In this document: piece by piece, positions 52,104 to 61,112 of the stretch | How the letters are laid out: each line of letters opens with the position of its first letter | How positions within the stretch are numbered: the stretch's first letter is position 1 | DNA from: Halovenus amylolytica | Lineage (GTDB): Archaea; Halobacteriota; Halobacteria; Halobacteriales; Haloarculaceae | DNA: 64,000 nucleotides | NCBI GenBank assembly: GCA_004015825.1 | Contig: SAYS01000013.1 | Coordinates: 62,001 to 126,000, forward strand | Direction of reading: 5' to 3' | Made by a program: the position numbers and the translations under genes | Notes under the pieces: model-generated | The model's database searches: none | What the model was told of the DNA's origin: nothing | What the model saw: the letters and a program-made list of their open reading frames with translations, nothing else

Positions 52104-53263
52104 CGGTCACCTCGGCTGGCGCGGTAGACCGGTTCACCTGCAACGAGCGCGCGGGCGACCGTCGGCGTCGGTTCGCGGTCGACGACGAGCAGGTCGGCCC
52201 GTCTCCCGACTTCGATCCGACCACGGTCGTCGAACCCGACTGCGTCGGCAGGGGTAGCGCTGACGCGCTTGATGCGCTCGGGGAGGGGTTCGCCGGTGTC
52301 GACGAACGCGCCTGCAATAAGCGAAGGCGGGTGGTAGTCAGCGACGAGCGTGTCGACGACTCCGGCGTCGATCGCTTCGGCCGTCGAGAGGTTGCCCCAC
52401 TGGCTCTCCCCGCGGACGAGATTTGGTGCGCCCATCGCGGTCGTCATGTCGAGTTCGGCGGCGCGCTCGGCTGTCTCTAACGTGATTGGGTACTCCGTGA
52501 TGTCCACACCCGCGTCTGCCAGTCGCTCGACTTCTGCAGGATTCTCGTCGTCGTGTGAGGCTGTCACTGCACCGGAATCGTGGGCAGCCTCGACGATTGT
52601 ATCGATGCGCTCGCGGAGTGTCGTCATCGCGATGTCGGTCCGTTCTTCGATCATCTCCGCTGCTTCCTCGGCCGAGTGTTCGCTGGCGTTCTCGTAGTAC
52701 TGTTTGAACGCCTCGACGTCGCGGAACTGACCTTTTCCCGGAATGTGGCTCATCACCGAGACGAGATCTGCGTCACCGTTCTCGACAACTTCGAGAACCG
52801 CGTCGACACAGCGTTTCTGGGTAACCTCACAGCGGGCGTGCAGGCGGTGATCCACCAGCAGGTCGTCGGTAGCGTTGATCGCCGCCGTCAGCGTCGCTGC
52901 GAGTTCCGGTGACCGATCGGCCTCCTCGTCGAGTTCGAAGGAGATAGCGTGGAACTTCGTCGTGATCCCGGCGGCGACGTTCGCGCGGTCGGCCGAAGCC
53001 AGCGCCATCGGCAGCGCCATTCGCGCCCCCGAGCGGGGATGAAGGTGATCCTCGATATCGTCGCCGTGGAGGTCGACAAGGCCGGGGAGGACGAACCGGC
53101 CGTCGGCGTCGATGACAGTGTCAGCGTCGCCGTCGATCTCTCCGACTTCGACGATGTGCTCACCCTCTACCCGGACGCCGCCGTCGATCACAGCGTCGGG
53201 TGTGACGACGCGGCCACCGACAACGGCGACGCTCTCCTCGGCCGTCTGTGCGGTCGAGCTCAT
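52100..53263 (-). CDS. phnM: PhnM, alpha-D-ribose 1-methylphosphonate 5-triphosphate diphosphatase
   Basis: 387 residues starting MSSTAQTAEESVAVVGGRVV; the reading upstream of this ATG is antisense-like and rejected. An amidohydrolase fold: LPGLVDLHGDDIEDHLHPRS (first metal ligands), GITTKFHAISFE, HARCEVTQ, VMSHIPGKGQF, SHDDENPAEVERLADAGVD and NLVRGESQWGN. It removes pyrophosphate from the ribose triphosphonate intermediate. It overlaps phnL by four bases. Confidence 0.93.
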   Translation of the reverse strand: MSSTAQTAEESVAVVGGRVVTPDAVIDGGVRVEGEHIVEVGEIDGDADTVIDADGRFVLPGLVDLHGDDIEDHLHPRSGARMALPMALASADRANVAAGITTKFHAISFELDEEADRSPELAATLTAAINATDDLLVDHRLHARCEVTQKRCVDAVLEVVENGDADLVSVMSHIPGKGQFRDVEAFKQYYENASEHSAEEAAEMIEERTDIAMTTLRERIDTIVEAAHDSGAVTASHDDENPAEVERLADAGVDITEYPITLETAERAAELDMTTAMGAPNLVRGESQWGNLSTAEAIDAGVVDTLVADYHPPSLIAGAFVDTGEPLPERIKRVSATPADAVGFDDRGRIEVGRRADLLVVDREPTPTVARALVAGEPVYRASRGDR

Positions 53264-53997
53264 CCGATCATCACCTCCTCGTTGTCGGAGTCCTTTGGTA
53301 CGACACGCTGGAGACGACCCTCGTCGAGGACGATGATCCGGTCGGCGACGGCTTCGACGACGTCGGTATTGTGGAAAACGCCGATGACGGTCGTCTCCGG
53401 GCCGAGATACGTCGAGAGGAGATCGATGGCGGCCTGTCGAGTCTCGGGATCGAGCGCGCTGGTCGGTTCGTCGAGCAACAGTAGCTCCGGTTTCGGTGCG
53501 AGCGCCTGTGCGAGATTGACCCGCTGGCGCTCGCCGCCGGAAAACGTCGCCGGATACGCCTGCCACAGCTGTTCGGGCACCGACAGCGCGGCCAGCAACT
53601 CCCGGGCGCGGCCGCGTGCCTTTTGCGTGTCGGTCCCCTGCTCGACCAGCGGCCGAGCGACGACGTCGACTGCCGGGACGCGCGGGATCTCGTCGAGGAA
53701 CTGCGAGGTGTAGCCGATGGTATCTCCCCGCAGGTCGATGACTGTCCGGTCGGGGCAGGTGGCGAGGTCGACGTCGCCGTCCGGGCCGTGATAGACCACC
53801 TCGCCAGCGGTCGGGTCGTACGTGCGGTACAAACATTTCAGCAGCGAGGACTTCCCGCTGCCGGATTCTCCGACGACCGCGAGGAACTCGCCGTCGTGGA
53901 CGTCGAACGATACATCGTCGAGGCCGACGACTTGCGTGTCGCCGAGAACGTGCATGTCGAAGGTCTTCGAGAGACCGTCGACGGACAGGACTGTCAT
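53260..53997 (-). CDS. phnL: PhnL, C-P lyase operon ATPase
   Basis: 245 residues. Walker A GESGSGKSSLLKCLYRTYDP, signature FSGGERQRVNLAQAL, Walker B LLLLDEPTSALDPETR. Its order between phnK and phnM and its length match PhnL, an ABC-type ATPase needed with PhnGHIJK to couple ATP ribose to phosphonate. No membrane partner exists, as expected. Confidence 0.92.
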   Translation of the reverse strand: MTVLSVDGLSKTFDMHVLGDTQVVGLDDVSFDVHDGEFLAVVGESGSGKSSLLKCLYRTYDPTAGEVVYHGPDGDVDLATCPDRTVIDLRGDTIGYTSQFLDEIPRVPAVDVVARPLVEQGTDTQKARGRARELLAALSVPEQLWQAYPATFSGGERQRVNLAQALAPKPELLLLDEPTSALDPETRQAAIDLLSTYLGPETTVIGVFHNTDVVEAVADRIIVLDEGRLQRVVPKDSDNEEVMIG

Positions 53998-54824
53998 ATG
54001 ACTGAGTTGATGAGTGTCTGGGTGTATTCGTGGTGCGGGTCTTCCATGACGCGGTCGGTGAGGCCGGACTCGACGATGCGGCCGTGACGCATCACGAGCG
54101 TCCGGTCGGCGAGCAGACGGACGACGCTCAGATCGTGCGAGACCACGATGGCAGCGACGCCCTCCTCGCGCTGAACGCGTCGGAACATGTCCAGTACGCG
54201 GGCCTGCACGCTTACGTCGAGTCCGGTGGTCGGCTCGTCCAGTACGATCAGGTCCGGATCGGTCGCCAGTGCGCGGGCGATCTGGACACGCCGCTGCATC
54301 CCGCCGGAGTAGGTACTGGCGGGATCGTCCATCCGCGCGAGCGGGATCTCCGTCGCCTCGAACAGCGTCCGTACGCGGTCGCGGACATCCTCGTAGGAGC
54401 GATTGCCGGCCGAGAGCAGCTTTTCGGCGACGTTTCCGCCGCCCGTAAACTCCAGGTTCAGCCCGTCGCGGATGTGCTGGTGGACGAGCGCAATCTCGCC
54501 GGTGCGGAGTGCGTGGCGGGTCTCGTAATCGACGTCCAGAAGATTGCCGTCGTGGCCTGCGTAGCGGACCTCGCCAGCAGTCGTGGCATCCTCGTCACGC
54601 TCTAGGGCGAGCAGTTCCGCGAGACTGGACTTCCCCGAGCCGGATTCGCCGACGATTCCGAGTACCTCTCCAGCTTCGACGCCGAGATCGGCCTCCGCAC
54701 AGGCGACGACGGTATCGCAGTGCGGACACTGGTTCGTCCCCGCACCGTCGCCGGTCGACGCGATACACTGCGAACAGCCCGGCCCGTAGCGCGTCTGCAG
54801 GTTTTCGGCTTCGAGCAGCGTCAT
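53994..54824 (-). CDS. phnK: PhnK, C-P lyase ATPase with a cysteine-rich insert
   Basis: 276 residues. Walker A GESGSGKSSLAELLA, signature YSGGMQRRVQIARAL, Walker B LIVLDEPTTGLDVSVQAR. Unusually, residues 17-42 contain two CxxC pairs plus another Cys (GCSQC at 17/20, CPHCD at 33/36, and C42), a probable zinc ribbon before Walker A; E. coli PhnK, from memory, has no such cysteines. PhnK docks on the PhnGHIJ core. It overlaps phnJ by four bases. Confidence 0.92.
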   Translation of the reverse strand: MTLLEAENLQTRYGPGCSQCIASTGDGAGTNQCPHCDTVVACAEADLGVEAGEVLGIVGESGSGKSSLAELLALERDEDATTAGEVRYAGHDGNLLDVDYETRHALRTGEIALVHQHIRDGLNLEFTGGGNVAEKLLSAGNRSYEDVRDRVRTLFEATEIPLARMDDPASTYSGGMQRRVQIARALATDPDLIVLDEPTTGLDVSVQARVLDMFRRVQREEGVAAIVVSHDLSVVRLLADRTLVMRHGRIVESGLTDRVMEDPHHEYTQTLINSVI

Positions 54825-55903
54825 TCACTCCCACCTCTTTGCGCTGTTGATGCGTCGCCATCGGGTGTCTCCGGCCCCCAGTCGACTCCCTCGCGGTCGA
54901 GGTGGTGATCTTTCGGAAGCTCCGGATTCTCGCGACGCTTTCGACAGAAACTGGAATCGTTGCAGGCATAGCGGGTCTCGAACCCGTCCTCGTCGGCTGA
55001 TTCCTCGGACACCTCGACGAGGTAGGTGTCGGTCGAGCCACAGGCGTGACAGGCCTGCTCCGGGAACCGTTCGACGGTGAAATCCCGATCCTCGAACGCG
55101 AGCGGTTCGACCGCGGTGTGAGGCGGAACGGCGTAGATGCGGGCCTCGCGGCCCGCGGCCAGTACGGTGAGGTGGTCGGCGTCGTCGAGTTTCGGCACGT
55201 CCCACCGCGGGATCGGCGAGGGGTCCATCAGGTAGCGGCCGGCGACCATCGTCGGATACCGGGAGGCGATGTTGATCTCGCCGTACTCGACGACGTTTTC
55301 GTAGAGGTGGACCCACATCTTTCCGTAGTTCTTGTGGGCGTGTCGCCTGCGATTGGCCGCATCCGAGGGGTCGACTTTCCGGAGCGCGTCGGTGATCGGC
55401 ACCTGCAAGACGAGTCGCTGCCCCGCTGTCAGCACCTCCTCGGGGATTCGGTGGCGGCTCTGAATCAGGTCTGCGTCGGTCGTATCGGTCGTCGTCTCCA
55501 CCTCGGCAGTGGTCTCGGCCAGCCGGCGGATGTTGGCGGCGTTGACGCTCTCGTCGGCCCCCTGGTCGATCACCTTGAACCGGTCCTCGGGACCGAGCAA
55601 CGATAGCGAGGCCTGGATTCCACCTGTCCCCCATCCCCGGGCCAGCGGCATCGGCCGGGAAGCATAGGGCACCTGATGGCCGGGGATGGCGACGGCTTTC
55701 AGCATCGAGCGCCGAACCTCGCGTTTGGTGTGCTCGTCCAGGTACGCGTAGTTGTAGCCCGTCAAGCCGTCGTCGTCCAGTGATTCGAGTGCTGCGTCGA
55801 CGGAAGCAGTCGAGACCGGCATCCCCCCGTCGGGAGCGCTGTCGTCGAATGAGCGGTCGTCGGACGGTGCGTCGTCGGTCGTGGTGTGGTCAGTCATCGT
55901 CAC
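54821..55903 (-). CDS. phnJ: PhnJ, radical-SAM carbon-phosphorus lyase
   Basis: 360 residues. The radical-bearing glycine region is GWGTGGIQASLS (about 90-101), and the four-cysteine pattern C285, C288, C314, C320 (CHAC, then YACNDSSFC) matches the spacing of the iron-sulfur site of E. coli PhnJ except for four extra residues in the loop. It cleaves the C-P bond of ribose 1-methylphosphonate 5-phosphate to release methane. An acidic N-terminal extension of about 30 residues is haloarchaeal in style. It overlaps phnI by 14 bases. Confidence 0.94.
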   Translation of the reverse strand: MTMTDHTTTDDAPSDDRSFDDSAPDGGMPVSTASVDAALESLDDDGLTGYNYAYLDEHTKREVRRSMLKAVAIPGHQVPYASRPMPLARGWGTGGIQASLSLLGPEDRFKVIDQGADESVNAANIRRLAETTAEVETTTDTTDADLIQSRHRIPEEVLTAGQRLVLQVPITDALRKVDPSDAANRRRHAHKNYGKMWVHLYENVVEYGEINIASRYPTMVAGRYLMDPSPIPRWDVPKLDDADHLTVLAAGREARIYAVPPHTAVEPLAFEDRDFTVERFPEQACHACGSTDTYLVEVSEESADEDGFETRYACNDSSFCRKRRENPELPKDHHLDREGVDWGPETPDGDASTAQRGGSE

Positions 55904-57020
55904 TGGCTCCTTGGGTTGGTGGTTCGGCGGGCTGTTCGTCGGCTCTGACCTTGCTTTCGTCGCCAGCTCGCTGGCGCTCCCGGATAGAGCGGATGCGGTC
56001 CAGGATGGACTGGAAGGTGACGTAGTGGGGCAGTTTGAGGTGCTCGATGAATCCGAAAGAGTCCATTCCGTCGATCGTATCGAGGACGAACTCGGGGTTT
56101 TCGGCCGGTTCGGCCTCGCTGTCGAGCTGAATCGAGGCGTCGAGGACGGTCATCCCGATGGCCTTGCGTTCGTTGCGGCCGAAAGTCAGACCGTAGCCGA
56201 AGGCGAACTGCGGGTCAGCTCGCTTCTCGTAGACCGGGACGACAGCCTCGGACTCGGTGACTTCGGTGTGGGTGACCGTCACCGCCTCGCCGGTGTAGGG
56301 GTGGTCGATCCGGACCGGGAGGCGACCCACGCGGACCTCCGCGAGTGTCGGGTGGACCTGGCCGTAGCCCCGCAATGCGGAGTAGCCGAGCGCGGTCACT
56401 GCGCCCGTCTCGCCACGAGCGAGTTCCTGAAGCACTGCGTCGCGGGCGGGCGGGTGTGTCACCGATTCCCGGGTGGTGTCGGTGGGCTCGTCGACAGTCG
56501 CTTCCTCCGGAGCGTGTAACAGCCCCTCCTCGCGGAGCAGTTCCGTCACGTTGGTCAGCTCCTCCGGCTCGCCCTCGTCGTCGATGTCCCAGTCTGCGGT
56601 CGGATCCGTGGTGTCACCGTCGAAGAGGTCGAAATCCAGCAGTCGCTGGGTGTAATCTTTCGTCGCGCCGAGGATCTGCCCGCCGGGGACGTCCTTGAAC
56701 GCTGGCGAGACGCGTCGGCTGGCGATCATCTCGCTGGGCTCGACCGTCGTCGACTCGTCGAACCGCTCCAGCGTCGAGCGATACGCCCGGAGCAAAAAGG
56801 CGGCTTCGACGGTGTCGCCCTGAGCCTGCTTGACCGCGAGTGCGGCCAGGCGAGGGGCATAGAGCCCTCCCTCGCTCATAGCCTGGCCGGTGAGACGACC
56901 GAGCTGGCCGTCGATCTGGCCGACGGCCAGTTCTTCGTCCTCGTCGAGACGCTGTTTCTCGAACAGTTGCTCGGCGCGTTCGATGATCTCCTCGCCGGCA
57001 GTGACCGCGACGTACCCCAT
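55890..57020 (-). CDS. phnI: PhnI, C-P lyase core subunit
   Basis: 376 residues: MGYVAVTAGEEIIERAEQLF at the N-terminus and conserved LGALxAE-like and GYGLTFGRNERKAIGMTVLD segments; MDSFGFIEHLKLPHYVTFQS near the C-terminus. PhnI is a core subunit that, with PhnGHL, catalyses the nucleosidase step displacing adenine from ATP. It starts directly after the phnH stop. Confidence 0.92.
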   Translation of the reverse strand: MGYVAVTAGEEIIERAEQLFEKQRLDEDEELAVGQIDGQLGRLTGQAMSEGGLYAPRLAALAVKQAQGDTVEAAFLLRAYRSTLERFDESTTVEPSEMIASRRVSPAFKDVPGGQILGATKDYTQRLLDFDLFDGDTTDPTADWDIDDEGEPEELTNVTELLREEGLLHAPEEATVDEPTDTTRESVTHPPARDAVLQELARGETGAVTALGYSALRGYGQVHPTLAEVRVGRLPVRIDHPYTGEAVTVTHTEVTESEAVVPVYEKRADPQFAFGYGLTFGRNERKAIGMTVLDASIQLDSEAEPAENPEFVLDTIDGMDSFGFIEHLKLPHYVTFQSILDRIRSIRERQRAGDESKVRADEQPAEPPTQGASDDD

Positions 57021-57563
57021 TCAGGCCACCTCCAACTGGACAGATCGCGGAACGGCGGCCACGTGGTCAGCCGTGGTGAAAATCACGTCGACACCACGCG
57101 GGTACTCCGCCTGTGCCGTCGCGACGGCGGTCAGTTCGGTGTCGGGCAGATCGACCGACAGAGTTTCGGTGCCATCGACACCGGGGCCCGCAAGTCGGAC
57201 TGTGGCTCCGGTGGCGTCGTCGCCGAGCGCGTCGACGCGATAGACCACGGTTGCCCCGTCACTGGGTTCGACTAGCGATCCGCGCTTGCACTCCCGGATA
57301 TCCCAGCCGGTATGCTCGCGTGCGTGAACGACGTCAGCTTCCTCGTGGGGTGCGGACTCGAGTCGGCCCTGATCGGCGAGTGTCTCGCGGAGTCCGTCGT
57401 CGTCGGTCGCAAGCGTCACCTCGTGGTCGACGAGCGTTGCCACGACAGCGTGGTCGGCGGGTGTTGGGACGGCGTGGATCGTTCCGGGTCGGCTCATCGC
57501 CGACAGGAGTCCGTCGAACGTCTGGCGGGTCTCGTGAACGGGGTCGATGCCGAGAGCTCTCAC
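57021..57563 (-). CDS. phnH: PhnH, C-P lyase core subunit
   Basis: 180 residues from the GTG at 57563, which overlaps the phnG stop (GTGA), giving the sequence RALGIDPVHETRQTFDGLLS. An ATG much further upstream lies inside phnG and is not needed. It continues LLSAMSRPGTIHAV, WDIRECKRGSLVEPSDGATV and LAGPGVDGTETLSVDLPDT, matching PhnH. It forms a heterotetramer part with PhnG, I and J. Confidence 0.9.
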   Translation of the reverse strand: MRALGIDPVHETRQTFDGLLSAMSRPGTIHAVPTPADHAVVATLVDHEVTLATDDDGLRETLADQGRLESAPHEEADVVHAREHTGWDIRECKRGSLVEPSDGATVVYRVDALGDDATGATVRLAGPGVDGTETLSVDLPDTELTAVATAQAEYPRGVDVIFTTADHVAAVPRSVQLEVA

Positions 57564-58003
57564 TGCTGGCCCTCCATACTCTCGAATTCGACGGCGGTGT
57601 GTTTGCTCTCGGCCCACTCGGTCTGTCGGCGCTCGCGACGTCGATCGGCTACCTTCTCCAGGCCGGCGACGATTGTCGGGGTCTCCTCGTGGCCCCCGGC
57701 AACGGCGGCGTCGACGATCGCCCCCGAGAGTGCACCGCGTTCGGCCTTGCCCGGCAGCATGGCGAACCCGCGTGCTCCGTCGAGTTCGACCTCTGCGGGC
57801 GTCACGAGTACCTCTCCGAGATTGAACGGCTGGCGCTGGACTGGCTCTCTCACCTGTTGCATCACGAGCTGTGGCCGCGGCTCCTGTCGGACCGACAGCG
57901 GTGGATCGTCTTCGAGGACGTCATTTGCGAACCGGGCGAGTGTCGCCGCCTCGCAGGCGGCGATCAACTCGAACCTGTCGGATCTGTCGTGTGGATCAAC
58001 CAT
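57560..58003 (-). CDS. phnG: PhnG, C-P lyase core subunit
   Basis: 147 residues from the ATG at 58003 (MVDPHDRSDRFELIAACEAA); a start 11 codons upstream is less family-like. Conserved segments: PQLVMQQVREPVQRQPFNLG, VLVTPAEVELDGARGFAMLP, GKAERGALSGAIVDAAVAGG. It is the first gene of the minus-strand phn operon. The operon promoter lies in the 226-base gap shared with phnD. Confidence 0.9.
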   Translation of the reverse strand: MVDPHDRSDRFELIAACEAATLARFANDVLEDDPPLSVRQEPRPQLVMQQVREPVQRQPFNLGEVLVTPAEVELDGARGFAMLPGKAERGALSGAIVDAAVAGGHEETPTIVAGLEKVADRRRERRQTEWAESKHTAVEFESMEGQQ

Positions 58004-58229
58004 ACAGTCGATCGAAACACGATCCAACGGCAGCATAACAGTTCGCTCGGTACTCTCTATGTCTCTCGCGCCGTCGGGGTTCTTCCCCTGACCGGGAAAA
58101 GAGCGTCCGGACGAGTACGGACTCGCGAGTCTCGTGGGAATTTCTACCCATCAGTTTCGACAGCGACTACACCTGCTTCGGACTCTAGGCAGCCAATCGT
58201 TATTCACATGGTTCGAAAGAACTGAACTG

Positions 58230-59255
58230 ATGTCTGACAAGGAGACGAAAGACGGGTCCAAAGCACCGACATCGAACACCGATACTGGATCAGGGTCGAT
58301 CGGTCGACGAAAGTTCATCGCCGGCAGCGCCGGAACTGCACTCAGTGTCGCGCTCGCAGGTTGTGGCGGCGTGCTCGGAGGTAGCAGTGACGGAACCGTC
58401 GTAACGATGCTGCTGACGCCGGGGACACCGGCCGATGCCCGCCGGCGATACAAGCCAGTGCAGAACCTCCTCAATGCCGAAATCGACGGTGCCGAATTCG
58501 AGATGCAGGTTCCGACGGACTACTCGGCGATCCGCCCAGCGCTCGAAAGTGAGCAGGCCGAGATCGGGATGGACGACGTGACAGTGCTCTCGAAGCCAGA
58601 ACTCATGGACATCTACGGGACGACCGTAACTGGCGGCTCGGCATTTTATTTCTCGATGATGCTCGTCCAGCCGGATTCTGACATCGACGAACGAACCGAC
58701 GTCGAAGGGAAAACCTGGGCCTTTGCCGACCGCCTCTCGACCAGCGGCTCTATTTTCGCACTGTACACGCTGCAGGAAGCCGGACTCGATATCGGTGGCG
58801 CACCGAAGGAGGAGCCGGTCGATTTCGAGGCCAGTTTCACCGACCACGACCAGGCGCTGCAACGTCTCGGCCAGGGGCAGGCTGCCGGCGCGACCACCTG
58901 GGGTGGTAACGGGATCCCGCACCTCCCGGAGGATACGGAGGTTCCAGATCGCGTCGAGGAGAACAGCTCCTTCCTGGAGACGATGGGCACCGAGTCGCCG
59001 CAGTTCAAGCCGATCTGGTGGTCGTTCCCTATTCCGAAACAGCCGATGTACGCCCGTACCACCTGGGAGTCGGACGTAAAAGAAGAGGTCGGCGAGGTAC
59101 TCCGCAACTCGGATAAAGACCAGATCGAACAGCACTACCCTGACGATTACAACGAGGACGAACTCCCGTTCACGACGCTGAGTGACACCTCACTCGAAGA
59201 TTACGAGCCAGTTATCGAGCGCATGAACGCGGTCGGTATCGATCCCTCGTCGTAA
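58230..59255 (+). CDS. phnD: PhnD, phosphonate ABC transporter substrate-binding lipoprotein
   Basis: 341 residues from the ATG at 58230. Tat signal IGRRKFIAGSAGTALSVALA followed by lipobox AGCGG, so it is anchored outside. The mature domain has the PhnD pattern: MLLTPGTPADARRRYKPVQN, VPTDYSAIRPALESEQAEIG, DVEGKTWAFADRLSTSGSIF, SFTDHDQALQRLGQGQAAGA. It binds phosphonates for import by PhnCE. It diverges from phnG. Confidence 0.92.
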   Translation: MSDKETKDGSKAPTSNTDTGSGSIGRRKFIAGSAGTALSVALAGCGGVLGGSSDGTVVTMLLTPGTPADARRRYKPVQNLLNAEIDGAEFEMQVPTDYSAIRPALESEQAEIGMDDVTVLSKPELMDIYGTTVTGGSAFYFSMMLVQPDSDIDERTDVEGKTWAFADRLSTSGSIFALYTLQEAGLDIGGAPKEEPVDFEASFTDHDQALQRLGQGQAAGATTWGGNGIPHLPEDTEVPDRVEENSSFLETMGTESPQFKPIWWSFPIPKQPMYARTTWESDVKEEVGEVLRNSDKDQIEQHYPDDYNEDELPFTTLSDTSLEDYEPVIERMNAVGIDPSS

Positions 59256-59274
59256 CCACTCCGAGGATCTTACA

Positions 59275-60084
59275 ATGAGTACACTTACCGTAGACGACCT
59301 ATCGAAGCAGTATGGGGATGTAACCGCTCTCGACGGCGTATCCTTCGAGATCGAAGACGAGTTCGCCGTCCTGTTAGGTGAATCCGGTGCGGGCAAATCG
59401 ACGCTGCTGCGATGTATCAACGGGCTAACAGAGCCAACTGGCGGGACGATTTCCATCGACGGTGAAGAGATCACCGGGTCTCGGACGGACATCGGGATGA
59501 TCTTTCAACAGCACAATCTCGTCGACGGCGTGTCGGCCTATCTCAACGCGCTGACGGGCTCGCTCAATCGGGTCTCGATGCTCCGGAGCTGGCTCCAGTG
59601 GCAGTCCCAGGAGGACAAACTACGCGCACTGGAGGCACTCGAAACGGTCGGCCTACTCGACGAGAGTCACCAGCGCGTCTCACAGATGTCCGGTGGTCAG
59701 CAGCAACGGGTCGGCATCGCCCGAGCACTCGTACAGGACCCACGGCTGCTGCTGGCTGACGAGCCCGTCGCCAGCCTGGATCCGTCGAGCGCCGAGACGG
59801 TGATGGGCTATCTCCGCAAGGCCGCCGAAGAACACGACGTGACCGCGCTGGTCAGCCTCCACCAGGTGAACATCGCCGCTCACTTCGGCGACCGGTTCAT
59901 CGGGCTGCGCGACGGTCAGAAGCTGTTCGACGTCGGCCGCGACGAGCTCTCGCCGGAGTTGATCGACGATCTGTACGGAAGCGTCGAGACGGTCGGTCTC
60001 GCCGACCAACAGGAGAGCGCCGAGGCGGTCATCGAGAGTATCGAGGACACTCCCGCCGAAGAAATCGGGGAAATCGAAGCATGA
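59275..60084 (+). CDS. phnC: PhnC, phosphonate ABC transporter ATPase
   Basis: 269 residues. Walker A GESGAGKSTLLRCINGL, LGMIFQQHNLVDG-like Q-loop, signature QMSGGQQQRVGIARALVQDP, Walker B LLLADEPVASLDPSSAE. It energises phosphonate import with PhnE. It lies 19 bases after phnD and overlaps phnE by four bases. Confidence 0.92.
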   Translation: MSTLTVDDLSKQYGDVTALDGVSFEIEDEFAVLLGESGAGKSTLLRCINGLTEPTGGTISIDGEEITGSRTDIGMIFQQHNLVDGVSAYLNALTGSLNRVSMLRSWLQWQSQEDKLRALEALETVGLLDESHQRVSQMSGGQQQRVGIARALVQDPRLLLADEPVASLDPSSAETVMGYLRKAAEEHDVTALVSLHQVNIAAHFGDRFIGLRDGQKLFDVGRDELSPELIDDLYGSVETVGLADQQESAEAVIESIEDTPAEEIGEIEA

Positions 60085-61112
60085 GCACGCAACCCTCTGA
60101 AGACAACTCTCTCGCGACCTATTTCGGCTACGGTGAGATCGGTGACTCCCCCGCCGAGCAGAAGCTCCAGGAGATGAAGCGCCGCAAGACGCGGCGACGG
60201 CTCTGGACGCTGGTCGGGACGGTGTTCACTGGTGTCCTGTTTTATGCCAGTCTGCGCGTTATCGACTTCAAACTCGCAGAGATCATCGGCCAACTCGACC
60301 AGTTCTACGATGCGCTGACCGAGTACTTCCCGCCGACGACGTACTTCGGGATTCCCTTCGTCGATCTGGGCGCGTACTGGAGCTTTATCATGGAGGAGAA
60401 CCTGATCCTCACCATCGAGGGCGGGCAGATCGTCTGGGGTGCCATGTTCGTGACGATGGCGGTCGCCTTCGCCGGGACGGTGCTCGGATTGCCGCTGGCG
60501 TTGTTTTTCGGCGTGATGTCGAGCGAGCGTGTGGTTCCGTACCCGTTCAACTTCCTCTTCCGCGGGACGATGAGTCTGATCCGTGCGATTCCGGGGCTCG
60601 TCTGGTTTCTGATCCTCATCCCGCTGGCCGGCGTCACGCCATTTACCGGTGCGCTGGCGATCATGGTCGACACGACCGGCTATCTCGGGCGGCTGTTCAC
60701 CGACGAACTCGAAGAGATCGAAGACGGGCCGATCGAAGGGATCCGCTCGACCGGTGCGAGCCGGTCGCAGATCGTCTCCTTCGGCATGCTGAGTCAGGTG
60801 TTCCGGCAGTTCATCGCCTGGATCGCGTTCGATCTCGAACACAACGTCCGGGCGGCGATCGGATTGGGCATCATCGGCGCGGGTGGACTCGGGCTGGAGC
60901 TGTACGTGCAGCGCCAGACGTTCAACTACACCGAGATGATGGCCTGCATCATCCTGATCTTCCTGCTTGCTGGCTCGGTCGAGTTGATCAGCCAGCGAGT
61001 GCGGTCGGCACTGCGTGAGGACGACACTGTCGAAAAATCCGGCATCCTCGAAGCGATGATCAATGCACCGAAGAACATCCTCGCCTCGACGATGGGTCGG
61101 CGCGGGCGATGA
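60081..61112 (+). CDS. phnE: PhnE, phosphonate ABC transporter permease
   Basis: 343 residues. About six membrane helices and the permease coupling loop EGIRSTGASRSQIVSFGMLS. Typical PhnE segments are ALFFGVMSSERVVPYPFNFL and DLEHNVRAAIGLGIIGAGGL. The N-terminal 40 residues are cytoplasmic and charged. It overlaps the hexapeptide gene by four bases. Confidence 0.92.
   Translation: MSTQPSEDNSLATYFGYGEIGDSPAEQKLQEMKRRKTRRRLWTLVGTVFTGVLFYASLRVIDFKLAEIIGQLDQFYDALTEYFPPTTYFGIPFVDLGAYWSFIMEENLILTIEGGQIVWGAMFVTMAVAFAGTVLGLPLALFFGVMSSERVVPYPFNFLFRGTMSLIRAIPGLVWFLILIPLAGVTPFTGALAIMVDTTGYLGRLFTDELEEIEDGPIEGIRSTGASRSQIVSFGMLSQVFRQFIAWIAFDLEHNVRAAIGLGIIGAGGLGLELYVQRQTFNYTEMMACIILIFLLAGSVELISQRVRSALREDDTVEKSGILEAMINAPKNILASTMGRRGR

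Noticed and set aside
52100-53836. Long open frame extending PhnM by about 190 residues
   Set aside because: The extension is Arg/Pro-rich antisense-frame sequence of PhnL; PhnM starts at the ATG at 53263.
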